The notes under the pieces: generated by a model
The model's input: only the letters and a program-made list of their open reading frames with translations
Told to the model about the DNA's origin: nothing
Database searches by the model: none
Source: Leisingera thetidis
Lineage (GTDB): Bacteria; Pseudomonadota; Alphaproteobacteria; Rhodobacterales; Rhodobacteraceae
Length of the DNA: 64,000 nt
Reading direction: 5' to 3'
Assembly (NCBI RefSeq): GCF_025857195.1
Contig: NZ_CP109787.1
Coordinates: forward strand, 3,071,001-3,135,000
Made by a program: the position numbers and the translations under genes
Part shown: positions 25,808 to 34,565 of the stretch, in pieces
Layout: each line of letters starts with the position of its first letter
Position numbering within the stretch: position 1 is the stretch's first letter

Positions 25808-26524
25808 TCAGTGTTGCTGAACTTCGGCCGAAATTCTCAACATTTTCCACGCCGCATCGCGCATCCGGGCTTCGGTAAGTTCGCCTTTGGGACCGGTAAT
25901 GGCGAGTGCAGCTCGAACCTCTCCCTGTTCCCTGACCGGGATCGAAACGCAGTGACGATCAGGCGTGAAGAATTCGAAGTCGAGTGCGAAGCCCAGACGG
26001 CGAACCTCCAATAATCGCGCGTCGGTCACTCCATCCTGCGACAGATCACGGCGATGCCGCACGCGTGTCTCCAACGCAGGCATGAAGGCAAGGAAGACAA
26101 GACCCACAGCCGTTCCTTCCAGTGGTTCCCGTCGGTCCACCGGCGAGTTCATGTCGTCAGCGCCCGGGCCGCACACATCAAGGTACAACGCTTGATCTCC
26201 GCTGGGAACCGCAAGATAGGAGGCAAATCCCGTCCACTCGGTGATCCGCACAAGCGCAGGCTGCAGCGATGCCCGCAAATGGTCGTCGTCGCCCGCGATC
26301 CGCGCAAGGTTGAGGATGCGCGCCCCGAGATAATAAGCACTATTACCGGAGCGGCGATGCAGGTAGCCGAGGTTCGAAAGCGTGCGAAGGATATTATGCA
26401 CTGTGGTCATTTTAAGACCAGTGATGTCGGAAATCACGGCGAGCTGGGCACTGCCGCCCTGGCGGGCGATGACCTCAAGGATCACCGTGGCGCGTTCTAC
26501 CGATTGAATGGTACTATCAGGCAT
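25808..26524 (-). CDS. IclR-family transcriptional regulator
   Basis: 238 residues with the IclR winged helix-turn-helix (SVERATVILEVIARQGGSAQ, then LAVISDITGLKMTTVHNILR) and the C-terminal effector-binding domain including CVSIPVREQGEVRAALAITG. IclR proteins bind small carboxylic or aromatic ligands. Its only co-directional downstream neighbour is the broken GlcG/HbpS gene, so its original target operon may have been destroyed by the IS6 insertion. The start at 26524 gives the standard N-terminus. Confidence 0.9.
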   Translation of the reverse strand: MPDSTIQSVERATVILEVIARQGGSAQLAVISDITGLKMTTVHNILRTLSNLGYLHRRSGNSAYYLGARILNLARIAGDDDHLRASLQPALVRITEWTGFASYLAVPSGDQALYLDVCGPGADDMNSPVDRREPLEGTAVGLVFLAFMPALETRVRHRRDLSQDGVTDARLLEVRRLGFALDFEFFTPDRHCVSIPVREQGEVRAALAITGPKGELTEARMRDAAWKMLRISAEVQQH

Positions 26525-26706
26525 AGGACCATATTCAGCAATGCTGGGCGTTTGTCACGCTCTTCCTGCCTCACAGCTCGGGGCGCGTGAACCATTCCAT
26601 TGTGGCTATGGTGAGCATCGGATGCTGGCCTCAAAATAATCGCCCTGACCTACGGGGTCGCACGATGGCCCGTTGGCATCGCAGACCGCAGGCGAAACGG
26701 CCTCGG

Positions 26707-27153
26707 CTACGAAGATGAAACTGCGGCGCGCAGGCGTTCCGTCAGGTCGGCAATTTGATCGCGAAGCGCCCCGATATCCGTATCACCCCGGTCGACGGCT
26801 CGGGTGACGCAAAGACCGATGTCATGCGCCCTGTCCTCGAGACGCTTGCCCTTTTCCGTCAAGGTGACGGCCACGCGGCGTTCATCTTGAGAGCTGCGGC
26901 GGCGTTGAACCATGCCCGCGACCTCCATCCGTTTCAGCAACGGGGTGAGCGTGTTGGTTTCCAGGAACAGCACCTTCCCCAGTTCACCAACGGTCTGGCC
27001 GTCACGTTCCCACAGGGCAAGGAGAACCAGGTATTGCGGGTAGGTAAGCCCGAACTCCGCCAGCACCGGCCGATAAAGTCGTCCCATCGCGCTATTCAGT
27101 GAATAGATCGCAAAGCAGAACTGCTGATTCAGAGGCAGGGCATGTTTTGTCAT
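26707..27153 (-). CDS. ohrR: MarR-family organic peroxide sensor OhrR
   Basis: 148-residue MarR-type repressor. Cys13 in LNQQFCFAIYS is the peroxide-reactive cysteine of OhrR, followed by the YRPVLAEFGLTYPQYLVLLALWE dimer/HTH region, TPLLKRMEVAGMVQRRRSSQ and DERRVAVTLTEKG in the wing. Reduced OhrR represses ohr and itself; oxidation by organic hydroperoxides releases it. The start is taken at MTKHALP (27153); the frame opens five codons earlier. It is divergent from ohr across a 112-base gap with two palindromes. Confidence 0.92.
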   Translation of the reverse strand: MTKHALPLNQQFCFAIYSLNSAMGRLYRPVLAEFGLTYPQYLVLLALWERDGQTVGELGKVLFLETNTLTPLLKRMEVAGMVQRRRSSQDERRVAVTLTEKGKRLEDRAHDIGLCVTRAVDRGDTDIGALRDQIADLTERLRAAVSSS

Positions 27154-27170
27154 CTTGTCGTCACACATAG

Positions 27171-27182
27171 ATCGCAGGCGAT
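27171..27182. promoter_or_regulatory. OhrR operator, ohrR-proximal
   Basis: Palindrome ATCGC-AG-GCGAT, 17 bases upstream of the ohrR start; another half site ATCGC lies at 27186-27190. It shares the TATCGC/GCGATA arms of the operator on the ohr side, consistent with autorepression. Confidence 0.7.
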
Positions 27183-27223
27183 ATTATCGCAAGCGGTTGA
27201 TCGATGCATAGCTACGCAATATA

Positions 27224-27237
27224 TATCGCTCGCGATA
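27224..27237. promoter_or_regulatory. OhrR operator, ohr-proximal
   Basis: Palindrome TATCGC-TC-GCGATA, 28 bases before the ohr start and overlapping an A+T-rich stretch that probably holds the -10 region. Its shape matches MarR-type operator sites. Confidence 0.75.
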
Positions 27238-27265
27238 CAATCGCAGTCGATAAAAGGAACTCTCA

Positions 27266-27694
27266 ATGTCTGTCTCCCCAATCTATACCGCCCATGGATC
27301 CGCAACCGGAGGCCGCGATGGCACAGCCAAGGTTGCCGGCACCGACCTGGTGCTGAACCTCGCCCCGCCGACCGAAATGGGCGGCAACGGCAATGGCTAC
27401 AACCCCGAGCAGCTGTTCGCTGCGGGGTATTCCGCCTGCTACATCGGCGCGATGAAATTCGCGACCACCCAGGACGCTAGCCTGCCGAAGGTGCCCAGCG
27501 ACGTGGAGGTCGAAACCGCTGTCGGCATCGGACCGCGCGACGCCGGGGGGTTTGGCCTGAAGGTCACGCTTGCCGTTTCGCTGCCCGGCGTCAACAAGGA
27601 AGCCGCCAAGCATCTAACCGACGCTGCTCACCAGCTTTGCCCCTATTCCAATTCAATCCGGGGCAACGTCGAGGTGACCACCGAAATCCGGTGA
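27266..27694 (+). CDS. ohr: Organic hydroperoxide resistance protein Ohr
   Basis: 142-residue OsmC/Ohr-family thiol peroxidase that reduces organic and fatty-acid hydroperoxides in the cytosol. The catalytic cysteines are Cys58 (AAGYSACYIGAM) and Cys125 (AHQLCPYSNSIRGN), with the usual NPEQLFAAGYSACY motif. It is divergent from its repressor gene ohrR with operators between, a standard arrangement in Rhodobacterales. Confidence 0.95.
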   Translation: MSVSPIYTAHGSATGGRDGTAKVAGTDLVLNLAPPTEMGGNGNGYNPEQLFAAGYSACYIGAMKFATTQDASLPKVPSDVEVETAVGIGPRDAGGFGLKVTLAVSLPGVNKEAAKHLTDAAHQLCPYSNSIRGNVEVTTEIR

Positions 27695-28103
27695 CCACAG
27701 GCGGCGGCAAATCGTTTTAAAGGGAAATAGCCCCTCAAGCTTCGGCCGTAACATCTCGGTGCGGCCGAACTTCCTGGCGGGGGTCATGCTGCAGTTCGAC
27801 CATGCCAAAGCCGTCGAAGGGACCGCCAGCACGGAAGTTGCGGCTGGCTCATCGCCCCCGGTTTCGCCTCGCGCGCCCCTCGCATCCTCTGGTCTGCCCC
27901 GCGCGGCCGCTTTAAGGGTAGACTGAGAACAAGGATGCACGTCTAACACCCGGTTGTGCAACGGTGCTCTGCCCCTGCAAAATCCAACTTTCGGTGACCC
28001 AAGCTTGGGGAGCAGCAAGAGTAGCCGAAAACTCTAGTTTCAGGCGGTCCACTTTCCAGGAGGCAAAGCATCTTCTGTCTTTGAAAGACCATGTGTCCAG
28101 AAC
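27695..28103. other. Region without recognisable gene between ohr and the YciI gene
   Basis: Frames crossing this 409-base stretch have no ribosome sites or family resemblance. Its 3' part (CAGGCGGTCCACTTTCCAGG near 28040) looks like insertion-sequence end material, but I could not identify a matching second end. Confidence 0.35.
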
Positions 28104-28412
28104 CTAGCCGCTGTCTCCCATTTTGTTTTGCCTTATCAACACCTTGCTAATACGGACAGTTTCCCAGACATTGGCGAGCCTCAGCGGATCCTGTGCAATC
28201 ATCTCATCGACCGCCTCTAGGTGCGGTGCTTCGAGCAGGAAGAAGCTACCGGTCATTGTTTCCTGATCCCCGATTGTGAGCGGCCCGGACAGCAGCACGG
28301 TCAGGCCGTGCGCGTCCGGTGCAGTATCCAGATAGGCGCGATGCGCAGCCAGGTGCGACAGGCGGCGCTCTACCGCATCCGGTTTATCGAGCGCATGGAC
28401 AACGACATGCAT
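28104..28412 (-). CDS. YciI-family protein
   Basis: 102-residue ferredoxin-like protein of the YciI/YCII type: R-L-x-H-L-A-A-H-R-A-Y motif, LLSGPLTIGDQETMTGSFFL, and EAVDEMIAQDPLRLANVWE. Family members sit next to aromatic catabolic genes and some act as lyases or dehydrochlorinase-like enzymes on muconolactone-type compounds. It is the last gene of the long minus-strand operon, 7 bases after the TRAP permease gene, so an accessory role in the hydroxyquinol pathway is plausible. Confidence 0.85.
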   Translation of the reverse strand: MHVVVHALDKPDAVERRLSHLAAHRAYLDTAPDAHGLTVLLSGPLTIGDQETMTGSFFLLEAPHLEAVDEMIAQDPLRLANVWETVRISKVLIRQNKMGDSG

Positions 28413-28419
28413 GATTTAC

Positions 28420-30378
28420 CTACCTGAAGAAAAGGCTCAGAGACGGGAAGAACATCAGGATCAGCGTCACGATTGACATCATGATCACAAAGGGGAACGT
28501 GCCGATGAAGATGTCTCCCAATGTCGTGTTACGGTCGGCGATTGTGGCCTTGACCACATAGACCGTCAGACCGAAAGGCGGGGTGAGAAGACCGATCTCG
28601 ACTGCGATCACCGTGACAATGCCGAACCAGACCAGGTCCCCACCCAGTTCCGGAACAATGGGCAGCGCCAGTGGCAGAAGGATCAGCATGATCGAGGTGC
28701 TGTCCAGGATCATTCCCATCACGATGACGATCGCCACATAGACCAGCAGAAAACCATAAAGCCCCAGCCCGGCGCTGGTGAAAAGCGCAGTGACTTCTTG
28801 CGGTATGGTCGAAAGCGTCAGCATCCTTGAGTACATCGAGGCCGCGATGATCAGCATCAAAATAGAGACGGAAACAAGCCCCGTTTCCACCAGAACGTTC
28901 CAGAAGCGCCGCAAGGTCAGCTTGCGCCGGGCGAGGGCCACGCCGATGGCGGCGGCGGCACCTGCTGCTCCGGCTTCGGTCGGAGTGAAAATACCGGAGT
29001 AGATGCCGCCAAGAACTATCAGCACCAGGACTGCAATCGGTGTCAGCTTGGTCACTGCGCTGCCCCAGGTTTCACCCTCGATCACTGTGGGGCGTTCGGA
29101 TTGCATAACCAGACGCGGCCGCAGGTGCGCCATCAGATAGATGCCTATGCCAAAGACTGCCGCGAGTAGTGCGCCGGGCACGATAGCTGCCAGGAACAGT
29201 GCGCCAACAGAGACCTCGGCCAACACGCCATAGATGATCAGCAGAAGGCTGGGGGGGATCAGCATTCCCAGCACCGAAGACCCCGCGACAACCCCCAGCG
29301 CAAAGCGGTTGTTGTAGCCGTTGGCGACCATCTGGGGGACTGCCACGCGGCTGAAAACCGCGGCAGAGGCAATCGAGATGCCCGTAATCGAGGCAAAGAC
29401 CGCGTTGGCCGCGACTGTCGCCATTCCCAGCCCGCCCTTGATTTTCTGCAAAAGCCAGGCCGCGACGCGAAAGGCATCTTTGCCGATGTCGGCAGCATCC
29501 ACAACCAGCCCCATCAAGACAAAAAGCGGGACGACGCCAAAGAGGTAGCGGTTGATTGCCCCGTCAGCTGCCAGCGCCAGGGAACGCATGGCCACATTCG
29601 GATTGTCGCGGATCAGCCAGATTCCAAGAAAGGAAAGCACGATCAGCGCGACGGCAATATGAGCGCCTGAAAAAATCAGAAGCAGCATGAAGGCAATTGC
29701 CACCAGACCTATCTGCACACGGCCAAGATCGGCTGAAAACAACAGATAGCCCAGGACCAGCAGGACAGCGAAAGCCGCAAAATAGCCCCAGCCCCGGGGC
29801 TGCACGGTCGGCGTGTGAAGGATCTTCAAGGGGGCAACGCGGCCGGAACCGGCCAGTGTTTTGATGTCGTGCAGCACCTGGATGGCAAAAGCCAGGCAGG
29901 TCAGAAGCGATCCGGCAAACAAACAGGCCTTGATCGGCCAAACCGGAGCCGTGAAAACGCCATGTGCGCCGAAAAACTCGTTCTCTATCCATGCATCGGC
30001 CAGTTTGGGCCAGGTGCCCGTGGCAATGACCGCAAACACGAAAATGCCGGCCATGTGGAAAACGATGCGGATCAGGGACGCCGCGAACGGGCGCTCCGCC
30101 TCCAGCCAGCCGATCAGGATATCCGTCCGGGTCATCCGGCCGCTCATCAAGGCGTGGGCGGCCTGCAGGAAAACGATGGCCACAATCGAGTTCGCCACGA
30201 TTTCACTGACACCCTGCAATGGCGTGTTCAGGACAGTGCGGCCAAAGATATCTCCGCAAATCAGGAGCATCAGGCAGAAAATCCAGATGGAGGCCGCGCC
30301 GCTGACGAAACCCGTCAGCGACCGGACACCTGCTTCGGCACGGTCGGTAGTGTGCCGGAATTGCCGTTCAGAGATCAT
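28420..30378 (-). CDS. TRAP transporter fused small and large permease (DctQ-DctM)
   Basis: 652 residues. The N-terminal 190 or so form a four-helix DctQ-type domain (ASIWIFCLMLLICGDIFGRT ... AHALMSGRMTRTDILIGWLE). The rest is the DctM-type 12-helix domain with AGSSVLGMLIPPSLLLIIYG and YSGIFTPTEAGAAGA. It drives sodium-coupled uptake of a carboxylate delivered by the periplasmic DctP protein, whose gene ends one base upstream (TAA next to ATG). Q-M fusions are a known TRAP variant. A fourth or fifth substrate carrier class within an aromatic operon suggests import of an aromatic acid or pathway intermediate. Confidence 0.92.
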   Translation of the reverse strand: MISERQFRHTTDRAEAGVRSLTGFVSGAASIWIFCLMLLICGDIFGRTVLNTPLQGVSEIVANSIVAIVFLQAAHALMSGRMTRTDILIGWLEAERPFAASLIRIVFHMAGIFVFAVIATGTWPKLADAWIENEFFGAHGVFTAPVWPIKACLFAGSLLTCLAFAIQVLHDIKTLAGSGRVAPLKILHTPTVQPRGWGYFAAFAVLLVLGYLLFSADLGRVQIGLVAIAFMLLLIFSGAHIAVALIVLSFLGIWLIRDNPNVAMRSLALAADGAINRYLFGVVPLFVLMGLVVDAADIGKDAFRVAAWLLQKIKGGLGMATVAANAVFASITGISIASAAVFSRVAVPQMVANGYNNRFALGVVAGSSVLGMLIPPSLLLIIYGVLAEVSVGALFLAAIVPGALLAAVFGIGIYLMAHLRPRLVMQSERPTVIEGETWGSAVTKLTPIAVLVLIVLGGIYSGIFTPTEAGAAGAAAAIGVALARRKLTLRRFWNVLVETGLVSVSILMLIIAASMYSRMLTLSTIPQEVTALFTSAGLGLYGFLLVYVAIVIVMGMILDSTSIMLILLPLALPIVPELGGDLVWFGIVTVIAVEIGLLTPPFGLTVYVVKATIADRNTTLGDIFIGTFPFVIMMSIVTLILMFFPSLSLFFR

Positions 30379-31425
30379 TTAACGTGCGTCCCAAGCGATC
30401 TTAGGTGTGATGCCTGCCGCGCGCACTTTTTTCATGTAGGCGGAAACAACCTCTTGCGCGCCTTTCGCAGCATTGGCCTCGGCCCATTCGCCGGCCAGGT
30501 TCGGCAGCCCTGTTTTCCAGGCCTTGATGTCAGCCTCGGGCAATTGGGTCACGGTAGCGCCAGCCTCGGGCAGTTTCGCCAAGAAGCTCTCGTAGCGGGC
30601 CATTACTTCTTCTGCATGGGCCACGGTGTATTCTTCGCCCAGTTCGGTCAGAACCTGCCGCACGTCATCCGACAGCCCATCCCAGACATCTTTGTTGATG
30701 CCAAACCCGCCGGTCATCTGCGCGCCGATCCCAACCAGGGTTACATAGGGTGCAACTTCGTAGTGCTTGTTTGGAAATGCGCCGGTGACGATGACAACGA
30801 CACCGTCGGCAACTCCGGTCTGAATCTGGTTGTAATAGGTGGGGAGCGCTCCGTTGACCGGCACCGCGCCAACGGACTTGATCCAGCTCGCCGAGGGACC
30901 CGGCGCAATGATCTTGCGGCCGTCCAGGTCAGCAAGAGAGTTGACCGGAAAGTTGGTGAACAGGTGATAGGTCTCGACCCCGCTTGCCCCGAGGAAGACG
31001 ATGTTCTGGTCGTCCCAGGCTTTCTGCAGTTGTGGCAGTTCGCGGTGGAGTTCGTTCATGATCTTGAGCGTGGCCACCAGATCGTCGCTCACGAAAGGCA
31101 TGAAATAGGTCATGTTCTGGAGCGGCATCTTGGACCCTTCCCAAAGCGTGCCGACCCAGCCTGCGTCGGTAAGGCCGTCGCCAACTGCCTCAAGTGTGTC
31201 CTTGAAGCCATAAAGCGCTCCGCCATAGGATTCCGTCCATTCGATGCGGTCCTCTGATCCCATCGCTTCAAGGCGTGCATTGGATTGTTCCACTACGGTC
31301 GTGGAAAGCTGCCCCACCCAGGGCAGCACCTCGGGATGGCTTGACGACATGGTGAGGTTGAAGGTCTCGGCCTGGGCTCCGGCGGCCGTCAGGGCGAATG
31401 CAAGAGCTGCAATACTATGTTTCAT
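30379..31425 (-). CDS. TRAP transporter periplasmic substrate-binding protein (DctP-type)
   Basis: 348 residues with a Sec signal peptide (MKHSIAALAFALTAAGAQA). The C4-dicarboxylate-binding fold is visible in GGALYGFKDTLEAVGDGLTD, DLDGRKIIAPGPSASWIKSV and the GVADGVVVIVTGAF signature. It binds an organic acid in the periplasm for the fused QM permease encoded directly downstream. The usual ligand Arg in the R-x-x-x-P motif is not obvious in GRKIIAPGPSASW, which could mean an atypical ligand. Confidence 0.9.
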   Translation of the reverse strand: MKHSIAALAFALTAAGAQAETFNLTMSSSHPEVLPWVGQLSTTVVEQSNARLEAMGSEDRIEWTESYGGALYGFKDTLEAVGDGLTDAGWVGTLWEGSKMPLQNMTYFMPFVSDDLVATLKIMNELHRELPQLQKAWDDQNIVFLGASGVETYHLFTNFPVNSLADLDGRKIIAPGPSASWIKSVGAVPVNGALPTYYNQIQTGVADGVVVIVTGAFPNKHYEVAPYVTLVGIGAQMTGGFGINKDVWDGLSDDVRQVLTELGEEYTVAHAEEVMARYESFLAKLPEAGATVTQLPEADIKAWKTGLPNLAGEWAEANAAKGAQEVVSAYMKKVRAAGITPKIAWDAR

Positions 31426-31471
31426 GATTTCTCCTCCTGTTTTGAGCGGCTCGGACTTGGGTCTTTGCCTT

Positions 31472-32128
31472 TCACAGCGTTTCGCATACGGACTCGTAGC
31501 CGAGCCGGGGCAAGCGCCTGAAAATCTTGGATGTGTCGGCGTATCCGAGGTTCACGAGAAAGTTCGACTTGATCGAAGTGCCGTGGAAGAACTCCTCATC
31601 CACCTTGGCGTTGTCGAAACCTGACATGGCGCCCACATCCAGCCCCACGGCCCGGGCGGCCAGCATGAAATAAGCACCCTGCAAAGTGCCATTGCGGAAG
31701 GCGTTGACTTGTGCCGCCGTGGCGTTGTTGCGGAAGATATCGCTGGCTTCCGGGTTCGGGGGGAACAGTTTGGGAAGCTCTTCCCAGAAGTTCAGGTCAT
31801 AGGCGACGATTGCCGTGACCGGAGCCGTGCGCATCTTGGGGCGGTTGCCCTCGAACAGGCAAGGCTCCAGCCGGTCCTTGGCGTCTTCCGAGCGGATGAA
31901 AAGCACCCGCATCGGCTGCTGGTTCATCGATGTTGGACCCATTTTCGCAATTTCATACAGTGCGCGCAGACTGTCGTCGCTGACGTCCCGGTCCTGCCAG
32001 CCATAATGGGTGCGGGCCTGGTGGAACAACAGCTGCAAGGTGGCTTCGTCTGCGGTCAGTGCGCGGTCCTGCAGAGCCTTGGCAGCAGTTCGGGCGGCAT
32101 CATCCGCCGCAATCACGGGGTCTGTCAT
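31472..32128 (-). CDS. Nitroreductase-family flavoprotein (RutE-like)
   Basis: 218-residue FMN reductase of the RutE (malonic semialdehyde reductase) type: ALYEIAKMGPTSMNQQPMRV near the N-terminus, then NPEASDIFRNNATAAQVNAF and GAMSGFDNAKVDEEFFHGTS. The start at 32128 (MTDPVIAADD) shares a base with the stop of the BKACE gene (TGATG). In the hydroxyquinol operon it could reduce a hydroxybenzoquinone back to hydroxyquinol or act on an aldehyde or nitro group; the sequence cannot decide between these. Confidence 0.88.
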   Translation of the reverse strand: MTDPVIAADDAARTAAKALQDRALTADEATLQLLFHQARTHYGWQDRDVSDDSLRALYEIAKMGPTSMNQQPMRVLFIRSEDAKDRLEPCLFEGNRPKMRTAPVTAIVAYDLNFWEELPKLFPPNPEASDIFRNNATAAQVNAFRNGTLQGAYFMLAARAVGLDVGAMSGFDNAKVDEEFFHGTSIKSNFLVNLGYADTSKIFRRLPRLGYESVCETL

Positions 32129-32970
32129 CAGTTTCTCCTTTGGAAAGGGGGGAGCCCTAGTATCTCGCGCGCTTGATCCGGGGTTGCCACCGGGCGGCCG
32201 TTCTCTGCGCAAATCCCGGCGGTGAGCCGCACCAGCGCAGCGTTTGAAGGCGCCAGTGTGCCGCGGTCGATGCGAACATTGTCCTCAAGCCCGGTGCGGG
32301 CATGGCCGCCTGCGGCTATGGACCATTTGTTGATCTTCAACTGCTCGCGCCCGATGCCCGCAGCGCACCAAGGGGCGCCGGGGAACAGGCGGTTCACGGT
32401 TTCGACATAGAAATCAAAAACGTGACGATCCGCCGGCATGGCGTTTTTCACACCCATGACGAATTGCACATATGGCGTGTCCGCGATCTCACCAGCAGCG
32501 TGCATCTCGGCAGCTTTCAATATGTGGCTGAGATCAAAGGCCTCGATCTCGGGTTTGATGCCATGGGTCTTCATTTCGCTGGCAAGCCATGCAACCAGAT
32601 CCGGCGGATTCTCGTAGACGCGGGCCGGGAAGTTGTTGGAGCCAACCGAAAGCGATGCCATATCGGGACGCAAGGACAGCATGCCGCCCCGCGCCTGCCC
32701 GGCGCCGGAGCGCCCGCCGGTCGAGAACTGAATGATCATCCCGGGGCAATGCTTCTGCAGACCTTCCTGCAGGCGCGCGAACTTTTCCGGGTCGCTGGAC
32801 GGCGTCTGATCGTCGTTGCGCACATGGGCATGGCAGATGGTGGCGCCGGTTTCAAAGGCTTCGTGGGTGCTTTCGATCTGTTCGCTGATGGTGACCGGTA
32901 CTGCCGGGTTGTTCGCCTTGGTCGGCAGCGAGCCGGTGATCGCCACGCAGATGATACAGGGTTCCGCCAT
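32128..32970 (-). CDS. Beta-keto acid cleavage enzyme (BKACE, DUF849)
   Basis: 280 residues. The metal-binding HxH in TGATICHAHVRND, the EIEAFDLSH strand and GGHARTGLEDNVRI identify the BKACE family, Zn-dependent enzymes that convert a beta-keto acid plus acetyl-CoA into acetoacetate plus a CoA thioester. The operon's predicted product, 3-oxoadipate, is a beta-keto acid; cleavage would give acetoacetate and succinyl-CoA, bypassing a separate CoA-transferase and thiolase. The gene starts 3 bases after the dioxygenase stop and overlaps the next gene by one base. Confidence 0.9.
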   Translation of the reverse strand: MAEPCIICVAITGSLPTKANNPAVPVTISEQIESTHEAFETGATICHAHVRNDDQTPSSDPEKFARLQEGLQKHCPGMIIQFSTGGRSGAGQARGGMLSLRPDMASLSVGSNNFPARVYENPPDLVAWLASEMKTHGIKPEIEAFDLSHILKAAEMHAAGEIADTPYVQFVMGVKNAMPADRHVFDFYVETVNRLFPGAPWCAAGIGREQLKINKWSIAAGGHARTGLEDNVRIDRGTLAPSNAALVRLTAGICAENGRPVATPDQAREILGLPPFQRRN

Positions 32971-32973
32971 CTC

Positions 32974-33858
32974 TCAGGCTCCCTTCGGCGCCAGCACGAA
33001 ATCGTGCTCGACATCATAGTAAACACCGTCAAAGCCGTTCTCGGCCTGCTTGGCCGGATCTTCGACCGGCACAAACTTGGCCATCAGGCTTTCTTTCACG
33101 CCAAAGACCGCATCCGAGTTGATGTAGGGATCGTCCGGGTCAAAAATATGCGTGGTCAGAGGGTCAAAGCCGTCTTTTGCGATGATGTAGTGGAAGTGCG
33201 CCGGGCGGAACGGGTGGCGTTCCAGCTTGTAGAGCAGCTTGCCGACCGGCCCGTCATCGGGGATCGGATAGAACTTGGGCTTCACGGCCTTGAACCAGTA
33301 ACGCCCATCGGCACCGGTGGTGAATTTGCCTCTCAGGTTAAAGTCCGGCTGGATACCCTTCTGCTGCACGTCATAGAAACCCTCGTCATTTGCCTGCCAG
33401 ACATCAACGGAAACGCCTTCCAGCGGGTTGCCCTCGACATCAAGAATGCGGCCATGCACAAGCATCGGCTCGCCCTTGCCGTCCAGGCAGATGTTCGTTC
33501 CCATTTCGAGTTCCGGCACTCCGTCAACATGGAATGGCCCGAGCACGGTATTCTCGGAGGCCCCGGTGGGGCGGCGCGAATTGATGGCGTCCACCAGCAT
33601 TGAAATGCCCAAGGTGTCGCTCAGCAGAATGAATTCTTGCCGCCAGTCGTCGCACATGTGGCCGGTCTCGGTCAGGAACATGATGGCTTCCATCCATTCC
33701 TCACGGGTCGGTTCGATTTCTTTCACGGCAGCGTGAAGGTGCCGGATTATGACCGCCATAACCTCTTTCAGTCGCGGGTCAGTACATTTTTGCATGCGTC
33801 CAATCACGACTTCCGCGCTGTCGGCTTCGGTGAAAAATCCTTGTTCTTGGGCGTCCAT
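32974..33858 (-). CDS. Hydroxyquinol 1,2-dioxygenase (intradiol)
   Basis: 294-residue intradiol ring-cleavage dioxygenase. The Fe(III) ligands are readable as Tyr162 (GFYDVQ), Tyr197 (KFYPIPDDGPVG), His221 and His223 (RPAHFHY). The N-terminal helical dimerisation domain and overall length fit the hydroxyquinol/chlorocatechol group, and the operon's maleylacetate reductase supports hydroxyquinol as substrate, giving maleylacetate. The start at 33858 follows GGAGGACAACCC. Catechol or chlorocatechol cleavage is the alternative. Confidence 0.9.
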   Translation of the reverse strand: MDAQEQGFFTEADSAEVVIGRMQKCTDPRLKEVMAVIIRHLHAAVKEIEPTREEWMEAIMFLTETGHMCDDWRQEFILLSDTLGISMLVDAINSRRPTGASENTVLGPFHVDGVPELEMGTNICLDGKGEPMLVHGRILDVEGNPLEGVSVDVWQANDEGFYDVQQKGIQPDFNLRGKFTTGADGRYWFKAVKPKFYPIPDDGPVGKLLYKLERHPFRPAHFHYIIAKDGFDPLTTHIFDPDDPYINSDAVFGVKESLMAKFVPVEDPAKQAENGFDGVYYDVEHDFVLAPKGA

Positions 33859-33895
33859 TGGGTTGTCCTCCTTCTGGGGCGGGGCTGTGCCCCGG

Positions 33896-34552
33896 TCATT
33901 CGTTTGGCTTGCTTCCGGTGTGCCCGGGCAGGTCAGGTTCTTCCTTGGTCGCAAAGGCGAACCCCGGCCGCCGCCGCTGCCCTTCCATCCAGGCGCGCAA
34001 GGGATCCGGGATCGGGATCCCCAGCGACAGGCCCTGCATTCTGTTGAGGCCGATCGTCAGCGCGATATCGGCGAGAGAGAACTCAGGCCCTGCCATATAG
34101 GGAGACCTGGCGATCCGGCCCGCAGCGCGTTCGGTAAACGTCGCGGCCTTCTGAAGAGCCGCGCTGGCTGAAGGATCGTCGGGCGCAATCTTTTGGTCCC
34201 GCACGACATCCAGAAACAGCATTCTGATCGGCGGCCAGAAGACTAGGGCGAACCAGTCCAGCCAGCAGTCGACCTGCGCCATTGCGGTGGTGTCCGACCC
34301 GTAGAGCGCCCCACAGCGCCGTGCGAGGTGGCGCATGATTGCCTGGCTTTCGAACAGCACATGGTCTTCTTCCTGCCAGACAGGCACGGTGCCGTTCGGG
34401 TTCAGCGCAAGAAACCAGGCGGATTGATTGCCTCCATATTCGCCAGCCAGCGGGCGATGATCCAGACGAATACCCAACTCGGCGCACGTCCAGAGCACCT
34501 TCTGAACGTTGGTTGAGCTGCCCCGCCCCCAAAGTATCGGCAGATTGGTCAT
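33896..34552 (-). CDS. Glutathione S-transferase
   Basis: 218 residues: a thioredoxin-like N-terminal domain with active-site GRGSSTNVQKVLWTCAELGI and the cis-Pro motif NPNGTVPVWQEEDHVLFESQ, then an all-helical domain containing ADIALTIGLNRM. In this operon it may isomerise a maleyl compound or conjugate quinone intermediates with glutathione in the cytosol. It lies 13 bases after the hydroxylase gene and 37 before the dioxygenase start. Confidence 0.9.
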   Translation of the reverse strand: MTNLPILWGRGSSTNVQKVLWTCAELGIRLDHRPLAGEYGGNQSAWFLALNPNGTVPVWQEEDHVLFESQAIMRHLARRCGALYGSDTTAMAQVDCWLDWFALVFWPPIRMLFLDVVRDQKIAPDDPSASAALQKAATFTERAAGRIARSPYMAGPEFSLADIALTIGLNRMQGLSLGIPIPDPLRAWMEGQRRRPGFAFATKEEPDLPGHTGSKPNE

Positions 34553-34565
34553 CGCCCCGTCCGCC

